A DNA stretch of 64,000 nt from Rhizorhabdus phycosphaerae (GCF_011044255.1 NZ_CP049107.1:4213001-4277000); one strand, 5' to 3'. Counted from the stretch's first letter, positions 49,058-58,560 are shown. Made by a program: numbers and translations. The notes: a model not told the origin generated them from the sequence alone.

Positions 49058-49881
49058 TCCGTTCGCTCGCGGTCGCGGCGGCCATCGGCCTGTGGGCCGG
49101 CGGTGCGGCTGCGGCCACGCCAGGTACCGTCGAGAAGCTGTGGCGCCTCGACTGCGGGAAGGTGATCGTCAACCAACTGAACGTCTTCTCGGACACGCAG
49201 TCCTACACCGGCCAGACGCGCGAGTTGGTGGCCAGCTGCTATCTGATCAAGGACGGCGACGCCTATATGTTGTGGGACACCGGCATTCCGGCGTCCGCAC
49301 GCGGTGCGAAGGCCGATCCCAGCCAGCCGATGAACGCGCGCCTCGACCGGACGATCGTCGAGCAACTGGCGCAGATTGGCGTGAAGCCCGAGCAGATCGG
49401 CCTGATCGGTATCAGCCATTATCATTTCGATCATACCGGCCAGGCCGCCGATTTTCCCAAGGCAAAGCTGATGATCGGGGCAGGGGACCTCAAGGTCGCG
49501 CGCGCCGATGCTGCGGTCGGCAAGCCGATTGCCCCCTGGCTGGCGGAAGGCGCCAAGGTCGAAGGCGTCGAGGGAGACAAGGACCTGTTCGGCGACGGCA
49601 GCGTCGTGATGATCGCGCTGGGCGGGCATACGCCGGGGCATCATGGACTGATCGTCCGCCTCCCGAGCGGCAGGACCGTCCTGCTGTCGGGTGACGTCGC
49701 ACATTTTCACGAGAATCTCGATAGCGACGGTGTGCCGACCTTCAATGTCGACCGCGCGGATTCGCTCGCGGCAATGGACCGTTTCCGCAAACTCGGCGCT
49801 TCGCTGAAGGCGGTGTCGATAATCCAGCATGATCCCCGCGACGTCGCGAAGCTGCCAGCCTTTCCCGAAGGAGCCGAATGA
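49054..49881 (+). CDS. N-acyl-homoserine lactonase family MBL-fold hydrolase
   Basis: A 275-residue protein with a signal peptide ([21 protein letters not shown]). The metal motif [16 protein letters not shown] (HxHxDH), then [17 protein letters not shown] and [12 protein letters not shown] fit the AiiA/AttM lactonase-like branch; the opening [21 protein letters not shown] is typical. Most quorum-quenching relatives are cytosolic, so export here suggests an envelope or extracellular lactone/ester substrate. Both ends overlap leu genes (ATGA with leuC, TGA/ATG with leuD), so it is cotranscribed with them. Confidence 0.85.
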   Translation: MIRSLAVAAAIGLWAGGAAAATPGTVEKLWRLDCGKVIVNQLNVFSDTQSYTGQTRELVASCYLIKDGDAYMLWDTGIPASARGAKADPSQPMNARLDRTIVEQLAQIGVKPEQIGLIGISHYHFDHTGQAADFPKAKLMIGAGDLKVARADAAVGKPIAPWLAEGAKVEGVEGDKDLFGDGSVVMIALGGHTPGHHGLIVRLPSGRTVLLSGDVAHFHENLDSDGVPTFNVDRADSLAAMDRFRKLGASLKAVSIIQHDPRDVAKLPAFPEGAE

Positions 49882-50459
49882 TGAAGCCGATCCGTGAGAT
49901 CGAGGGCAGGGCCTATCCGCTCGGCCTCAAGAATGTCGACACCGACGTGATCATCCCTGCGCCCTATCTGAAGACCATCACCCGCAAGGGGCTCGGCAAG
50001 GGCGCGTTCGAATCGATCCGCGCACAGCCGGGCAACGTGTTCGACGACCCGGAATATGCCGGCGCCAACATCGTGATCGCCGGTGACAATTTCGGCTGCG
50101 GGTCGAGCCGCGAGCATGCCGCCTGGGCGCTGGCCGACATGGGCGTCGAAGCCGTGATCGCGCCGAGCTTCTCGGACATCTTTTCGGGCAATGCGTTCAA
50201 GAACGGCATCCTGACCGTCGTCCTGCCGCAGGATGCGGTCGACCGTCTGCTCGAAGTGGCGAAGACCCATCCGATCGCGATCGACCTCGACCAGCAGTCG
50301 GTGACCACCCCCTTCCAGGATCGCTTCACCTTCGAGATCGATCCTTTCCGTAAATATTGTCTGCTCAATGGCCTCGACGAGGTCGGCATGACGATGGCGC
50401 GCGATGTCGCCATTTCGGGCTATGAGCAGAAGATGGCGGCCGAGCGCCCCTGGCTCTGA
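49878..50459 (+). CDS. leuD: 3-isopropylmalate dehydratase small subunit
   Basis: A 193-residue swivel-domain partner of Leu[31 protein letters not shown] is the family start; [22 protein letters not shown] binds the substrate. Length is typical. Tandem ATGs at 49878 and 49881 both overlap the preceding TGA; the AAGGAG ending at 49873 has better spacing to 49881. The next gene begins 86 bp later. Confidence 0.97.
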   Translation: MMKPIREIEGRAYPLGLKNVDTDVIIPAPYLKTITRKGLGKGAFESIRAQPGNVFDDPEYAGANIVIAGDNFGCGSSREHAAWALADMGVEAVIAPSFSDIFSGNAFKNGILTVVLPQDAVDRLLEVAKTHPIAIDLDQQSVTTPFQDRFTFEIDPFRKYCLLNGLDEVGMTMARDVAISGYEQKMAAERPWL

Positions 50460-50544
50460 CGGCGGAGGCCCGGGCGCTGCGCAGTTGCGCGTCGTGGGCC
50501 GGATGCCTATCTGGGCTGGAAACCACAGGCGAACAGGGATTCAG

Positions 50545-50868
50545 ATGACCACTTTCGACGATCGCGAACAGGCCTTCGAAAACAAGTTCGCCCATGACCA
50601 GGAGATGGCCTTCCGCATTACGGCGCGGCGCAACCGTCTGCTGGGCCAGTGGGCGGCGAGCATGATGAAGCTGACGGCCGAGGAAACCGACAGCTATTCC
50701 AAGTCGGTCGTCCAGGCCGATTTCGAGGAAGCGGGCGACGAGGATGTGATCCGCAAGCTGCTGGGCGACCTGACCTCGGCTGGCGTGGAGGTCGACGAGT
50801 CCGCCATCCGCACGGCGCTCGAGGCGAAGGCCGTCGAGGCACGTCGCCAGCTGATGGAAGGCAAGTAA
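50545..50868 (+). CDS. F1-ATPase inhibitor zeta subunit family (DUF1476)
   Basis: A 107-residue helical protein of the family that includes the zeta subunit of Paracoccus ATP synthase, which blocks ATP hydrolysis. It begins TTFDDREQAFENKFAHDQEMAFRITARRNRLLGQWAASM, the N-terminal inhibitory and family-defining region, then a four-helix body. Not linked to atp genes. A GGG-type ribosome site precedes. BolA follows 3 bp later, so they are cotranscribed. Whether this member inhibits ATPase strongly is known to vary among alphaproteobacteria. Confidence 0.9.
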   Translation: MTTFDDREQAFENKFAHDQEMAFRITARRNRLLGQWAASMMKLTAEETDSYSKSVVQADFEEAGDEDVIRKLLGDLTSAGVEVDESAIRTALEAKAVEARRQLMEGK

Positions 50869-50871
50869 GCC

Positions 50872-51105
50872 ATGCCGATGGCCGCGTCCGACATCGAGGC
50901 GATGATCAAGGCCGCGCTGCCCGATGCGCAGGTCGAGATCACCGACCTCGCCGGCGATGGCGACCATTATTCCGCGCGGGTCGTGAGCGAGAGCTTTCGC
51001 GGCCTGACGCGGATAAACCAGCAGCGTAAGGTCTATGACGCTTTGGGCGGCCGCATGGGTGGCGTACTGCATGCCCTTCAGCTGAGCACCGGCGTACCCG
51101 ACTGA
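50872..51105 (+). CDS. bolA: BolA-family protein
   Basis: A 77-residue alpha/beta protein with the short BolA (IbaG/YrbA) layout: [50 protein letters not shown] and the invariant His in [10 protein letters not shown]. BolA proteins share an iron-sulfur cluster with CGFS monothiol glutaredoxins, whose gene is the next one (51170). Starts 50872 and 50878 are both possible. Confidence 0.93.
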   Translation: MPMAASDIEAMIKAALPDAQVEITDLAGDGDHYSARVVSESFRGLTRINQQRKVYDALGGRMGGVLHALQLSTGVPD

Positions 51106-51169
51106 TTTTTGCAGCTTTTCCGGCAGATGGTCATCCTTCTGTCGTGAAATGGCCTTAGGGAGTTTCGTG

Positions 51170-51499
51170 ATGAGTGACGACGTTCAGGCCCGTATCGCGA
51201 CGGCGGTCAATTCGGCCGACGTTCTTCTGTTCATGAAGGGCACTCCGCTGTTTCCGCAGTGCGGTTTCTCCAGCCGGGCGATCGCGATCCTCGAGCATCT
51301 CGGCGTCGAATATGCGACGATCGACGTGCTTCAGGATCCCGGCATCCGCCAGGGGATCAAGGAGTTCTCCGATTGGCCGACCATCCCGCAGCTTTACGTG
51401 AAGGGCGAATTCGTCGGCGGGTCGGATATCATGATGGAAATGTATGAGGCCGGCGAACTCGCCGAGCTTCTCGAAGAGAAGGGCGTACCGCACGCCTGA
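51170..51499 (+). CDS. grxD: Monothiol glutaredoxin, CGFS type
   Basis: A 109-residue glutaredoxin-4. The active site is Cys31 in [12 protein letters not shown], with the TPLFP and the later [19 protein letters not shown] glutathione/cis-Pro motifs. It carries a [2Fe-2S] cluster jointly with BolA, delivering clusters or reporting iron. Its position behind bolA is conserved. GGAG is 8 bp before ATG 51170; ATG 51149 is less likely. Confidence 0.97.
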   Translation: MSDDVQARIATAVNSADVLLFMKGTPLFPQCGFSSRAIAILEHLGVEYATIDVLQDPGIRQGIKEFSDWPTIPQLYVKGEFVGGSDIMMEMYEAGELAELLEEKGVPHA

Positions 51500-51508
51500 T
51501 ATGACTCG

Positions 51509-52549
51509 ATGCGCCGCCTCATCCCTCTGATCGTGGCGGCGCTGATGGCGTCCTCTCTCGACGCGCGACCGGTGGTCATCGCCCATCGCGGCGCTTCGGG
51601 CCTCCGCCCCGAACATACGGCGGCGGCCTACAGGCTGGCGATCGAGCAGGGCGCCGACTTCATCGAACCCGATCTCGTCATGACGAAGGACGATGTCCTC
51701 GTTGTCCGTCATGAGAATGAGATTTCGGCCACGACCGATGTCTCCGAACATTCTGAATTCGCCGACCGCAAGACGACCAAGACGATCGACGGCCGCGCGA
51801 TTACTGGCTGGTTCACCGAGGATTTCACGCTCGCCGAGCTGAAGACGCTGCACGCCCGCGAACGGCTGCCCGCGATGCGACCCGGCAATCTCCGCTACAC
51901 CGACGAGCGCATCCAGACCTTCGACGAGGTGCTGGCGATCGCTAGGGGCGCCCCGCGCAAGGTGGGCGTCTATCCCGAGACCAAGCATCCGAGCTACTTT
52001 GCTTCGATCGGAAAGCCGCTCGAAAAGCCTTTGCTCGCGGCCCTCGCCAAAGCTGGGTTCAGCAAGCGCGACGATCCGGTCTTCATCCAGTCTTTCGAGG
52101 TCTCGAACCTGAAGGCGTTGCGCGCGCTGACCCCGATCCGGCTCGTCCAGCTGATCGACCCGGAGGAGGCCCCCTTCGATCAGCAGCTGGCGAAGACGGG
52201 GCTGACCCCGGCGCTCATGGTGACCCCCGACGGGCTGCGGACGATCGCGACCTATGCCGATGCGATCGGCCCCTACAAGCTGATGATCGAGCCGCGCGAC
52301 GTACAGGGCAAGGCGCTGCCCCCGACCAGTCTGATCGCCGATGCCCATGCGGCCGGCTTGCAGGTGCACCCGTGGACCTTCCGCAGCGAGAACGCCTTTC
52401 TGCCCGCTGGCGACCGCCGAGGCGAGGGGGATGCTGCGCAGGGTGATCCGGCAGCCGAATATCGCCGGTTCCTCGATTATGGCGTCGACGGGCTGTTCAG
52501 CGACTATCCCGGCGACGCCGTCGCCGCCCTTCGCGCGGCGGGGAAATAG
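51509..52549 (+). CDS. glpQ: Glycerophosphodiester phosphodiesterase
   Basis: A 346-residue enzyme that splits glycerophosphodiesters into glycerol-3-phosphate and alcohols. A short signal peptide (MRRLIPLIVAALMASSLDA) is followed by VVIAHRGASGLRPEHTAAAYRLAIEQGADFIEPDLVMTKDDVLVVRHEN, the HR...E..D...H catalytic cluster of GDPDs. VYPETKHPSYF, QSFEVSNLKALR and VHPWTFRSE are later conserved segments. The product is likely periplasmic. It follows grxD by 9 bp but on function is unrelated. Confidence 0.93.
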   Translation: MRRLIPLIVAALMASSLDARPVVIAHRGASGLRPEHTAAAYRLAIEQGADFIEPDLVMTKDDVLVVRHENEISATTDVSEHSEFADRKTTKTIDGRAITGWFTEDFTLAELKTLHARERLPAMRPGNLRYTDERIQTFDEVLAIARGAPRKVGVYPETKHPSYFASIGKPLEKPLLAALAKAGFSKRDDPVFIQSFEVSNLKALRALTPIRLVQLIDPEEAPFDQQLAKTGLTPALMVTPDGLRTIATYADAIGPYKLMIEPRDVQGKALPPTSLIADAHAAGLQVHPWTFRSENAFLPAGDRRGEGDAAQGDPAAEYRRFLDYGVDGLFSDYPGDAVAALRAAGK

Positions 52550-52646
52550 CATATCGCCCGCCGCGCCGGGCAATTCGGCGCAACGACCGGAACGGAGCCG
52601 GTCCTGTCTCGTTCCCCCGGCTCCCCCACGCCCGAGGAATCGAGAC

Positions 52647-53186
52647 ATGACCGATATTTCCAAAGCCAAAGTGCTGATCATCGCCACCGACGGGTTCGAG
52701 CAGTCGGAGTTGTTCGATCCGCGCCAGGCCCTGATCGATGCGGGTGCGCAGGTGGTGCTGGCGTCGAACAAGAGCGAGCCGATCCAGGGCATGAAGCATG
52801 ACGTGAAGGGCGACACGATCCGCCCCGACGCCTCGATCCACGACGTCGATCCCGCCGATTATGACGCACTGCTGATCCCAGGTGGTGTGGCCAACCCGGA
52901 TACGATGCGGATGGAGGAGGACGCGCTGAACATCGTCCGCGCCTTCTTCGACGCGTCCAAGCCGGTGGCGGCGATCTGCCATGGACCTTGGCTTCTGGCC
53001 GAGGCTGACGTCGTCGCTGGTCGCAAGCTGACGAGTTGGCCGTCGATCCGCACCGACCTGCTCAACGCGGGCGCCAATGTCGTCGACGAGCAGGTGGTGG
53101 TCGACGGCAACCTCGTCACCAGCCGAAAGCCCGACGACATCCCCGCCTTCAACAAGGCGCTGATCGAAGCGATCGAAGCTGCCTGA
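52647..53186 (+). CDS. Type 1 glutamine amidotransferase-like PfpI/YhbO family protein
   Basis: A 179-residue protein of the DJ-1 superfamily. The nucleophile elbow is AICHGPWLLAEADVV (Cys, His); ATDGFEQSELFDPRQALIDAG and RKLTSWPSIRTDLLNAGA are PfpI-specific. YhbO-like proteins protect against stress, and glyoxalase/deglycase activity has been suggested. GAGGAAT precedes ATG 52647. It differs from the protein at 19588, which has an AQCSG elbow. A strong hairpin follows. Confidence 0.9.
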   Translation: MTDISKAKVLIIATDGFEQSELFDPRQALIDAGAQVVLASNKSEPIQGMKHDVKGDTIRPDASIHDVDPADYDALLIPGGVANPDTMRMEEDALNIVRAFFDASKPVAAICHGPWLLAEADVVAGRKLTSWPSIRTDLLNAGANVVDEQVVVDGNLVTSRKPDDIPAFNKALIEAIEAA

Positions 53187-53189
53187 GAT

Positions 53190-53225
53190 GAAGGCCTGCC
53201 GCCATTAATCGGGCGGCAGGCCTTC
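53190..53225 (+). terminator. 14-bp perfect hairpin after the PfpI gene
   Basis: GAAGGCCTGCCGCC (53190-53203) pairs with GGCGGCAGGCCTTC (53212-53225) around loop ATTAATCG. There is no U-run, so termination would rely on the stem or Rho; it separates the PfpI gene from the MBL gene. Confidence 0.6.
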
Positions 53226-53248
53226 ACATCCATCTCCGGCGATGCCAC

Positions 53249-54118
53249 ATGGCCAGCATGGAAGAGCAGGTCGTCGGTGTAGCCCAGATGCAGCATCCGC
53301 TGGTGCGCCGATTGCTCGCGGGCAATCCGACGCCCTTCACCTATACCGGCACCCAGACCTATCTCGTCGGCACGACCGATGTCGCGGTGATCGACCCCGG
53401 CCCCGATATCGAGGCGCATGTCGATGCCATCGTCGCTGCTGTCGGCGAGGCCCGGCTCTCCGCGATCGTCTGCACGCACACGCATCGCGATCACAGCCCG
53501 GCGGCGGCGCTGCTGAAGGCGCGCACCGGCGCGCCGATCATCGGCTGCGCGCCGCTGGCGCTCGACGACAGCGGCCCGCGCGCCGATGCGTCCTTCGACC
53601 GGGATTATACGCCCGACGATGTCCTTGCGGATGGCGCGATCCTGCGCGGCGAAGGCTGGACGCTTCAGGCGGTCGCGACGCCCGGCCACACCTCGAACCA
53701 TATCTGCCTCGCCCTGCCGGAGGCACGGGCCCTCTTTACGGGCGACCATGTGATGGGCTGGTCGACCAGCGTCGTGGTGCCGCCCGACGGCGACATGGCG
53801 CACTATCTGGAAAGCCTCGAGCGGCTGATGCACCGCGACGAGGACGAGGTCTATTTCGCCGCCCATGGCGATCCGATCGAGCGGCCACAGCGTTTCGTGC
53901 GCGGGCTGATCGGGCATCGCAAGCAGCGTGAGGGGCAGATCTTGCGCCTGCTGGGGCGCGACATCGGCGCTATCCCCGACATGGTGCTGCAAATGTATGC
54001 AGGCATAGATCCACAGTTGCACCGCGCGGCGGGTCTGTCGGTTCTCGCGCACCTGATCGATCTTGAGCGGCGCGGTATCGTCAGCCACGACGACGCGCTA
54101 TGGAGCCTCGCGGCCTGA
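53249..54118 (+). CDS. MBL-fold hydrolase, LACTB2/glyoxalase-II-like
   Basis: A 289-residue cytosolic protein. Metal motif THTHRDHSPAAALL (HxHxDH), TPGHTSNHICLALPE and FTGDHVMGWSTSVVVPPDGDM are typical of LACTB2-like MBL proteins, which include endoribonucleases and thioesterases; the AAHGDPI His and the C-terminal winged-helix-like tail (LIGHRKQREGQILRLL) support that. nadA follows after 21 bp. The substrate is not deducible. Confidence 0.85.
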   Translation: MASMEEQVVGVAQMQHPLVRRLLAGNPTPFTYTGTQTYLVGTTDVAVIDPGPDIEAHVDAIVAAVGEARLSAIVCTHTHRDHSPAAALLKARTGAPIIGCAPLALDDSGPRADASFDRDYTPDDVLADGAILRGEGWTLQAVATPGHTSNHICLALPEARALFTGDHVMGWSTSVVVPPDGDMAHYLESLERLMHRDEDEVYFAAHGDPIERPQRFVRGLIGHRKQREGQILRLLGRDIGAIPDMVLQMYAGIDPQLHRAAGLSVLAHLIDLERRGIVSHDDALWSLAA

Positions 54119-54139
54119 GCCGCCCTGGAGAGTGAATCG

Positions 54140-55129
54140 ATGAACGCCGTTACCGAGAATCTGACGGGCCTCGACCTGCGCGCCGAGATCGAGCGGCTGC
54201 GCAAGGAGCGCAATGCCGTCATCCTGGCGCATTATTACCAGACCCCGGAGATTCAGGACCTCGCCGATTTCGTCGGCGACAGCCTCGATCTTTCACGCAA
54301 GGCCGCTGCCACCGATGCCGACGTCATCGCCTTTTGCGGCGTGCGCTTCATGGCCGAAGTCGCCAAGATCCTGTCGCCCGAGAAGACCGTGATCCTGCCC
54401 GACATGGACGCCGGCTGCAGCCTGGAGGACAGCTGTCCGCCCGAGGAATTCGCCCGCTTCCGCGCCGCTCACCCGGACCATCTGGCGCTGACCTATATCA
54501 ACTGCTCGGCAGCGGTGAAGGCGCATAGCGACATCATCGTGACCTCGTCCTCGGCCGAGACGATCCTGTCGCAGCTTCCCGCCGACCAGAAGATCATCTT
54601 CGCGCCCGACCGCCACCTGGGCGGCTATTTCGCCCGCAAGACCGGTCGCGACATGCTGCTCTGGGAAGGCAGCTGCATCGTCCACGAAGCCTTCTCGGAA
54701 ACCGAGCTGCTCAAGCTCAAAGCGCAGCATCCGGGCGCGCCCGTCGCGGCGCACCCCGAATGCCCGGTGCACATCCTCGACCATGCCGACTATGTCGGTT
54801 CGACGCGGGGCATCCTTGATTATGTGCTGCGTTCGGAGGCCGAGACCTTCATCGTCGCCACCGAGCCGCACATCATCCACCAGATGGAAAAGGCCGCGCC
54901 GCACAAGCATTTCATCGGCGCTCCTGGCGCCGACGGAAACTGCAATTGCAACATGTGCCCGTACATGGCGCTCAATACGATGGAGAAGCTCTATCTGGCG
55001 CTGCGCGACCTGAGCCCGCAGATCCATGTCGACGAGGACACCCGCGTGAAGGCGAAGCGCTCGCTCGACCGGATGCTGGAAATGACCGGCGGCCTGTCGG
55101 GTCCGGATGTGGGGCGTCCGAAGCTTTAA
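54140..55129 (+). CDS. nadA: Quinolinate synthase
   Basis: A 329-residue [4Fe-4S] enzyme that condenses iminoaspartate with dihydroxyacetone phosphate, the key step of NAD synthesis. [28 protein letters not shown] is the family start. Likely cluster Cys lie in [22 protein letters not shown] and the [18 protein letters not shown] motif. The length is typical. nadC follows 31 bp later. nadB is not present in the window. Confidence 0.98.
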   Translation: MNAVTENLTGLDLRAEIERLRKERNAVILAHYYQTPEIQDLADFVGDSLDLSRKAAATDADVIAFCGVRFMAEVAKILSPEKTVILPDMDAGCSLEDSCPPEEFARFRAAHPDHLALTYINCSAAVKAHSDIIVTSSSAETILSQLPADQKIIFAPDRHLGGYFARKTGRDMLLWEGSCIVHEAFSETELLKLKAQHPGAPVAAHPECPVHILDHADYVGSTRGILDYVLRSEAETFIVATEPHIIHQMEKAAPHKHFIGAPGADGNCNCNMCPYMALNTMEKLYLALRDLSPQIHVDEDTRVKAKRSLDRMLEMTGGLSGPDVGRPKL

Positions 55130-55160
55130 CGATCGACGGCCACTGACCCGGGAATAGCGG

Positions 55161-56006
55161 ATGACCTTCACCCTTCCGAACTTCGATCTGGATGCCTTCG
55201 TCCGCACGACACTCGCCGAGGATATGGGAAGCGGGGGCGATATCACCTCAGCGGCGACGATTCCGGCGGATGCGCTGTTCGAGGGCGAGATGGCGAGCCG
55301 GGACGCGATCAGCGTCGCCGGGCTTCCGCTGGCCGAAGCCTTCTTCCGTGCGCTCGATCCCGAGGTCGAGATCGAGATGCTGGCGGCCGACGGTGACTGT
55401 GTCGCGCGGGGCGGCGTACTCATGCGACTGCGGGGCAGGGCGAGGGCGCTTCTGACGGCCGAGCGCTCCGCGCTCAACACGGTCCAGCATCTGTCCGGAG
55501 TGGCGACGCTGACGCGCAGCTATGTCGATGCCATTGCCGGGACGGGGGCGACCCTGCTTGACACGCGCAAGACGATTCCCGGCCTGCGCGTGCTGGAGAA
55601 ATATGCGGTACGGATGGGCGGCGGCACCAACCACCGGATGCGGCTCGATGACGCGGCGATGATCAAGGACAATCATGTCGCGGTGGCCGGCAGCATCGGT
55701 GAGGCAGTGCGCCGGGCGGTGTCGGCCGGTATCGCGCAGGTGATCGTCGAGGTCGACCGGATCGACCAGATCGAGCCCGCGCTGGAGGCGGGGGCGACGC
55801 ATCTGCTGCTCGACAATATGGACCCGCCGACGCTGCGCGGCGCGGTGACGCTGGTCGGTGGGCGGGTGCCGACCGAGGCCTCGGGCGGGGTGCGGCTCGA
55901 CACGATCAAGGCCATCGCCCAGACGGGCGTGACCTATGTATCGGTCGGACGGCTTACCCAGTCGGCGCCGGCCGCCGATATCGGGCTGGACTTCCGGGCG
56001 GTCTGA
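55161..56006 (+). CDS. nadC: Nicotinate-nucleotide pyrophosphorylase (carboxylating)
   Basis: A 281-residue enzyme that makes nicotinate mononucleotide from quinolinate and PRPP, the step after NadA. LAEDMGSGGDITSAATIPADA, AERSALNTVQHLSGVATLT, LDTRKTIPGLRVLEKYAVRMGGGTNHRMRLDDAAMIKDNH in two parts (LDTRKTIPGLRVLEKYAV, GGGTNHRMRLDDAAMIKDNH) and the Gly-rich EASGGVRLDTI match. The gene is next to nadA on the same strand and the RNase T2 gene follows by 2 bp. Confidence 0.97.
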   Translation: MTFTLPNFDLDAFVRTTLAEDMGSGGDITSAATIPADALFEGEMASRDAISVAGLPLAEAFFRALDPEVEIEMLAADGDCVARGGVLMRLRGRARALLTAERSALNTVQHLSGVATLTRSYVDAIAGTGATLLDTRKTIPGLRVLEKYAVRMGGGTNHRMRLDDAAMIKDNHVAVAGSIGEAVRRAVSAGIAQVIVEVDRIDQIEPALEAGATHLLLDNMDPPTLRGAVTLVGGRVPTEASGGVRLDTIKAIAQTGVTYVSVGRLTQSAPAADIGLDFRAV

Positions 56007-56008
56007 CG

Positions 56009-56710
56009 ATGCGGCGGGCTGCCCTTCTCGTCGCCCTTACAGTGTTGGCCGCAGCGCCTGCGTGCAGCCGCAAGGCGCCGTCCTGCGAGGCCCCCGCCAG
56101 CCTGCCGCGCCCGATGCTCGAAGGGCCGACGAGCGAGCAGCCGCGCCGCCTGCTGCCGATCGGCAGCTATACGCTGGCGGTCAGCTGGTCCCCCGAATAT
56201 TGCGCCGACCGCACCACCAGCCCGCGCGATCATTTCCAGTGCGGCGGAGAGCGCAGCTTCGGCTTCACCCTCCACGGACTGTGGCCCGACGGCGAGGGTG
56301 CACAGTGGCCGCAATATTGCCGCCCGACGCGGCTGGTGCCTGAAAAGGTCATCCGCGAGCATGTCTGCACCACGCCTTCGCCGCAGCTGATCCAGCACGA
56401 ATGGGAGAAGCACGGCACCTGCATGAGCAAGACGCCGGAAGCCTATTTCGCCAGGAGCGCCGCGCTCTATTCGGAGCTGCGCTTTCCCGAGATGGAGGAA
56501 TTGCGGGGCAAATCGATGACCGCCGCCGCTTTCCAGGAGGCGTTCGCCAAGGCCAATCCGGGAATGAAGGCCGATCAGATGCGGCTCAACGTCGACAAGG
56601 CTGGCTGGTTCGAGGAGGTGTGGCTCTGCCTCGACAAGCAGTTCCGAAGGATGAGCTGCCCCGCCCATCAGGGCGGCGCCAAGCCCGATCAGGTCATCCG
56701 GATACGCTGA
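56009..56710 (+). CDS. RNase T2-family ribonuclease, exported
   Basis: A 233-residue secreted RNase. Both T2 signature segments are present: CAS I FTLHGLWPDG (catalytic His) and CAS II HEWEKHGTCMSK (Glu, Lys, His). Several Cys pairs suit the periplasm. The N-terminus (MRRAALLVALTVLAAAPAC) is a signal peptide; the PAC could be a weak lipobox. T2 enzymes cut single-stranded RNA without base specificity; the periplasmic role is nutrient or defence-related. It is packed 2 bp after nadC. Confidence 0.95.
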   Translation: MRRAALLVALTVLAAAPACSRKAPSCEAPASLPRPMLEGPTSEQPRRLLPIGSYTLAVSWSPEYCADRTTSPRDHFQCGGERSFGFTLHGLWPDGEGAQWPQYCRPTRLVPEKVIREHVCTTPSPQLIQHEWEKHGTCMSKTPEAYFARSAALYSELRFPEMEELRGKSMTAAAFQEAFAKANPGMKADQMRLNVDKAGWFEEVWLCLDKQFRRMSCPAHQGGAKPDQVIRIR

Positions 56711-56716
56711 CCCGCA

Positions 56717-57409
56717 TCAGTTCTCGTCCTGGACCGCGTTGGACCCCACGACGCCCTTGAACCCCTGCGCGATCACATACCATTCGGACGAGTCCTTGCG
56801 GCTTGCGGGCGGCTTGGCATGTTTGACCGTGGTGAACAGGCGCTTGAGCTCGGCGACGAGGCTGTGGTCGGCGCCGCCCGCGAGTACCTTCGCAACATAG
56901 GTGCCGCCCGGCCGCAGCACCTCGCTCGCGAACTGACAGCCGGCCTCGACCAGTGCCATGGTGCGCAGATGGTCGGTCTGCTGGTGGCCGACCGTGTTCG
57001 CGGCCATGTCCGACAGGACGATGTCGGCCGGTCCGCCCAGCGCGTCGGCGAGCAGGGCAGGGGCTTCCTCCGCCATGAAGTCCATCTGCAGGATGATCGC
57101 GCCGTCGATCGGGTCGGTCGGCAGCAGATCGATCCCGACCACAGCGGCCTGCGGGCAGACCTTGCGCACGACCTGCGTCCAGCCGCCCGGCGCGATGCCG
57201 AGGTCGATCACGCGCTTGGCGCCGCGCAGGAAATGGAAACGCTCGTCGAGTTCGATCAGCTTATAGGCTGCGCGCGAGCGATAGCCTTCGGCCTTGGCCT
57301 TGCGGACATAGGGATCGTTGAGTTGCCGTTCGAGCCAGCGCGTCGAAGCGGCAGTGCGCCCCCTGGCTGTCTTGACGCGCTGCTTGCCACCGCTTCCGCC
57401 CCGGCTCAC
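56717..57409 (-). CDS. rlmE: 23S rRNA 2'-O-ribose methyltransferase RlmE
   Basis: A 230-residue S-adenosylmethionine-dependent enzyme that methylates U2552 of 23S rRNA. YRSRAAYKLIELDERF (catalytic Lys), AKRVIDLGIAPGGWTQVV (SAM motif), LSDMAANTVGH (Asp), YVAKVLAGG (Lys) and SSEWYVIAQGFKG (Glu) give the K-D-K-E tetrad. The N-terminus is basic. Its start overlaps the stop of the ppx gene by 4 bp (57406-57409), so they are coupled. Confidence 0.97.
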   Translation of the reverse strand: MSRGGSGGKQRVKTARGRTAASTRWLERQLNDPYVRKAKAEGYRSRAAYKLIELDERFHFLRGAKRVIDLGIAPGGWTQVVRKVCPQAAVVGIDLLPTDPIDGAIILQMDFMAEEAPALLADALGGPADIVLSDMAANTVGHQQTDHLRTMALVEAGCQFASEVLRPGGTYVAKVLAGGADHSLVAELKRLFTTVKHAKPPASRKDSSEWYVIAQGFKGVVGSNAVQDEN

Positions 57410-58458
57410 GAGGCGAGCCTCGCGCGGTCGCGCGCCATCAGCGATCGCAATATCCCCTCGCGGATGCCGCGATCGGCAACGCCCAGCCGCTCGGCGGGCC
57501 AGATGTCGAGTATCGCATCGAGGATCGCACAGCCGGCGACGACCAGGTCGGCGCGCTCATGCCCGATGCAGGGCAATTCTGCGCGCTCCTCCACGGTCAT
57601 GCCCGCGAGTCGCGCGCTGATGTCGCGCATTGCCGGTACCGGCACCACCAACCCGTCGATCAGTCGCCGGTCATAGCTCGGCAGGTCAAGATGGACGCTG
57701 GCGAGGGTGGTCACCGTCCCGCTGGTCCCCAGCAGCCGGCCCGGCTTTCCGGCCCTTTCGAGCTTCGAGGCGAAGGCTGCAAAACTCTCGTTCACGCGGG
57801 CGCGCATCCTTGCATAGCTGTCGAGCAGCGAGTCCCGATCGTCGCCCACATGGGGCACGGTTTCCGACAGCGAGACCACGCCCCAAGGCGCCGAGAACCA
57901 GTCGATGATGCGCGGTGGTTCATGATCCGCGTCGATCAGGATGAGTTCGGTCGAACCGCCGCCGATGTCGAAGACGAGCGCCGTGCCTTCGCCCGGTTCC
58001 AGCAGCGCGTGGCAGCCGAGCACTGCAAGGCGCGCTTCCTGTTCCGGGGTGATGATCTCGAGCGCGATGCCGGTTTCGCGATAGACGCGCTGGACGAACT
58101 CGCGGCCATTGCCCGCGCGCCGGCATGCTTCGGTGGCTACCGAGCGGACCAGCGAGACGCGCCGTCGACGCAGCTTGTCGGCGCAGACCGAAAGCGCGCT
58201 GACCGCGCGGTCCATCGCGGCTTCGGACAACATGCCGGTGGCCGCCAGCCCTTCGCCGAGGCGGACGATCCGCGAAAAGGCATCGACCACGACGAACCCG
58301 TCGTCGGCGGGACGCGCGATCAGCAGGCGGCAATTGTTGGTGCCGAGGTCGAGAGCGGCATAGCTGTTGCGTGGGGGCCCGTTCAGAGACGGAGGACGTG
58401 TCCTGCGCCCGCCCTGATTATGCGGTCGCGACACGCCTGGGTTGGGACCAGACGCCAT
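57406..58458 (-). CDS. Ppx/GppA family exopolyphosphatase/pppGpp phosphatase
   Basis: A 350-residue enzyme of the actin-like ATPase fold. SYAALDLGTNNCRLLIARP (phosphate 1), VATEACRRAGNGREFVQRV, LVFDIGGGSTELILID and GTSGTVTTLASVHLDL are the conserved blocks. Shorter than E. coli Ppx (no C-terminal domain II), so it is the short form seen with rlmE in alphaproteobacteria. It can degrade polyphosphate or (p)ppGpp; which one cannot be told. The first 30 residues are a basic, flexible extension. Confidence 0.93.
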   Translation of the reverse strand: MASGPNPGVSRPHNQGGRRTRPPSLNGPPRNSYAALDLGTNNCRLLIARPADDGFVVVDAFSRIVRLGEGLAATGMLSEAAMDRAVSALSVCADKLRRRRVSLVRSVATEACRRAGNGREFVQRVYRETGIALEIITPEQEARLAVLGCHALLEPGEGTALVFDIGGGSTELILIDADHEPPRIIDWFSAPWGVVSLSETVPHVGDDRDSLLDSYARMRARVNESFAAFASKLERAGKPGRLLGTSGTVTTLASVHLDLPSYDRRLIDGLVVPVPAMRDISARLAGMTVEERAELPCIGHERADLVVAGCAILDAILDIWPAERLGVADRGIREGILRSLMARDRARLAS

Positions 58459-58560
58459 ATTGTTCGATCTCTTTCATCACCATGCAACCTTCTGATGCAT
58501 GGCACTTGAGGTGGAGCGTAATCGGAGATCACGCCCACGGCAAGACCGCGCCCGTATCTG

